Assembly: GCF_001522545.3 (NCBI RefSeq)
Contig: NC_031769.1
Location: 2,261,006-2,325,005 of the forward strand
Direction of reading: 5' to 3'
Source of the DNA: Parus major
Taxonomy: Eukaryota; Chordata; Aves; Passeriformes; Paridae
Length of the DNA: 64,000 bases
Part shown: piece after piece, positions 55,501 through 58,500 of the stretch
How the letters are laid out: each line of letters begins with the position of its first letter
Position numbering within the stretch: the first letter of the stretch is position 1
The notes under the pieces: generated by a model
Databases searched by the model: none
What the model saw: only the letters and a program-made list of their open reading frames with translations
Told to the model about the DNA's origin: nothing
Translations under genes and position numbers: made by a program

Positions 55501-58500
55501 TCCAGAAGGGATTCCTAAATCAAGGGCTGCAGGCTCTAAGGAGTTTGGTAGATTTAGGAGTGAGATATCAAACAGAGATTCCGCTCCTTTTGAGGTCATG
55601 AACTCTAAATTCGAGTGGACCTCAACTGAAATTGGGATGGTGATGGGGAAAGTTTGGGAATAATTCTGTAAGGGCAGATTCCAACTCTTCTTAATCGGTG
55701 ACAAACTGATGAACAGAAGCAGCTTTAAAACTACTGGCAGGAAATTATTGATAATTGAGAGATGGGATTGAACAATGTCCATATGTGTAAATCCCAGACC
55801 CCAAAAAACCCATTTGAACTTTGCAACATAGATCAAAGTCTACTGCAAGCACCCAAGGGTTCATTCTCATCTAAAATGATTTAGTTCTGTGTAATTCAGA
55901 AAGGCACCGTGGCCAGTAGGAAGGATCTGCACAAACATTAAACATTTATGGAAAAACTGCAGAAAACTTAGGGAAAAGAGTAAAGCAGTGGAAATGAGCA
56001 GTGGAAGAGAGGGTGCTCTGCAAGGAAATAAATCTCCCTGCAGCTGATCCAGTCCTGGACTCCACCATGTCCTTAAAGGGTGAGACTGATGGTGGAAACA
56101 AATCCGATCTCCAGAGGAGAAGGAAGTACAAATTTTCAAAGATAAGACCAGAAGATGAGAAAGGCTGCACGAAACACAAAAGGATTAGTCTTTCATGATG
56201 GCTGTAAATAAGTTCTCCATTCTCAAGGGCAAAAATCAGAGCAGAGATGTCTGAAGAACAGAGGGGGTGACCTTCAGCCCCACGTGGCTGTGACTGGAGA
56301 ATGGAGAGGAGGAAGAGAGGAATTAAAAAGCTGCTGTCCCCATTCTTAATCTCAGCTCAGGTCACTGTTTGACCCTTCAGTTAATTCTTTGTTTCTAACC
56401 CCATTCCTTGGAAGTAGGAACAGAATCTCAACACAGAAACAAAATGAGCTTTTCCTGTGATTTCCACTGGAGCAGATGTGGAACACTGGCTTCCTTGTGC
56501 TTGCCAGGGAAACACTGGCAGAAATGAATTTGCCTGGAAGTTTTTCCGTGTAAGAAACACCACAGAAAATCCTGCAGGAGAAACTGCATGCTAGGTATAT
56601 CAATTAAGAGCACTGAAGCCTGGGTTCAGGCCTTGGGTTAGAAGGGACTTTTAAAGATAATCTAGTCCAACCCCTTGCTGTGAGCAGGGACAATTTCACC
56701 TCAATCTGGCTACTCAGAGCCCCATCCAAACTTGAATATTTCCAGGGATGAGGCATCTACCACCAGCCCAACTTCAGTCGAAAAATCTAAAGTAAAGCCA
56801 GCAGAAATATGCTGAGAAATCATAATTATGCATCCCCATTTGGCATGTTATTCCTGTGTCTATTGGAGGCAGTGGATCAGGCTGTGTCTGCACTAATGGT
56901 ATTATGAAGGGTGAAAACAAATTCATTTTGGCATAGATGACTTGTGCAGGAGTTGTTCTAACTTTCTTTTCCTGGTCAGCTCCACATTTTAAGGGTTAAT
57001 CCCTTTCAATTTAACTGCTCTGCATGTGGAAATGCAGATCTCTGGTTGCAAAAGAGGCTGTAATTAAAATAAAAAAAAATAAAAAAAGAGAGAGATATGT
57101 TACATTAATTAAATATTATTGAGAAGATGCTGACCTTACTGCAATAAAGGGCATTTAGCCATTGAGGTGGATGGAATTAGGATTTTAGCCAAGGATACTC
57201 AGGAAAAGTTTAAAATCTTTGAGTGTTTAAAATTTTGTGGGGTCCAAATTAGCACAGTAGGTGATCAACACAAACACATGAAATAGAGCAGCACCCAGCA
57301 GATCATCTCTCAGCTGGATGTGCTGGCTGTGTGTTCACACCTGAGGAGGTTAATGGAGCTGGGGTTTTCCCTGGGGAAAAGGGCACTGGGGTTTTTTTCT
57401 GGCTCAGGAAGTGGAGATGGGCATGTGGGTGTGTGTCCCCCCCAAAATGACTGCTTCCCCAAAAGCTGGAATGCTCACCCAAACTAACCCCACGTGGCGC
57501 CTTGGCCGGCCGCGGCATGTGCTGCTGGAGTGTGGCTCCCCAAAAAGTCTCGTCTCCCTGCCAACTCCACCCCTTTCTGCCGTCAGAGAGGAGACCATAA
57601 CCACTGTGGTGAAGAGCCCAAGACAAAGGGGAAGGGTTTCTCCCGCACGTTCTCCTTCAGGTCATTCTCCTTCCCGCTCCCCACGGGCGGAGCCGGCGTC
57701 GGAGCCGGTTTATGTCTCCAAGATCAGGCAGCCTGTCCACAGACACGACCAGGAGACAGCACCAAAGTCTGCTGCTGTTCCCAGGCTTTATGTCACAGAA
57801 CACGAGGACACGCAAGGGGCAGCGGCAAGAGACGTTGTTGTGGAGAGCACAGTGGAAGAGAAAAAGCCCAAGTGGGTTGAAGTGGAAGAAATAATTGAAT
57901 TCAAGGTGAAAAAGTCACCAAAGCCCACAAGGAAAAGAGGTTCTTCCCCAGCAAAACAAGAAAAAGATGACTCAGGGGTGTTAACGTTCACGTTTCCCAG
58001 CTCAAGGCCGAAGCACTCCCCAGAAGATGATCCAAACACAAACAATTCCAACAATAAATTGGTGGAACAGTCAAAATCTCTGCCGAATGAGGGTCTCCCT
58101 GAAACTGACATCCAGCCTCTGGTGTATACGACCGAGCAGGAAGGACCTCAAGTCAGCAGTGAAGAGAGAAACTCCCCATGTGGGTCTGAGCAATTAGGAA
58201 GTGATTCATTTATGGATTACGGACCTGAAGGAAAGGGCTGCCCACAGGAGCCACGTGCTGACTGTGGGTCGGACACCACCTCCCCTCTGCTTGCCTGCGG
58301 GGGTGAGCCTTTGGTCTTCCGTTTTGGGACAGCTGCTGGAGACCAACAGGAAGTTCTGTTCTCCCCGGCGAGTCCAGAGGATAACGAGGGGGTCGGTGAA
58401 GTGCACGTGTCTTGGCCTGTTGGAGAGGAGGCACCTGAAGTAATACAGGACATCCTGCCCGAGGAGGACAACGTCATCGTGGATGAGCCAGAGGAGCCAC

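Larger units (their letters stand above)
53930..57586 (+). other. OBSCN: 3.7-kb intron between e44 and e45
   Basis: Carries a long TTTTA array and one CR1. The last 176 bases before e45 are open in frame with it but show no family similarity. Confidence 0.75.

Noticed and set aside
57411..57586. Start of the terminal exon placed at the ATG 57411
   Set aside because: A clear acceptor at 57586 joins e44 in phase and the recalled human wording continues from e44, whereas the upstream text has no similarity.
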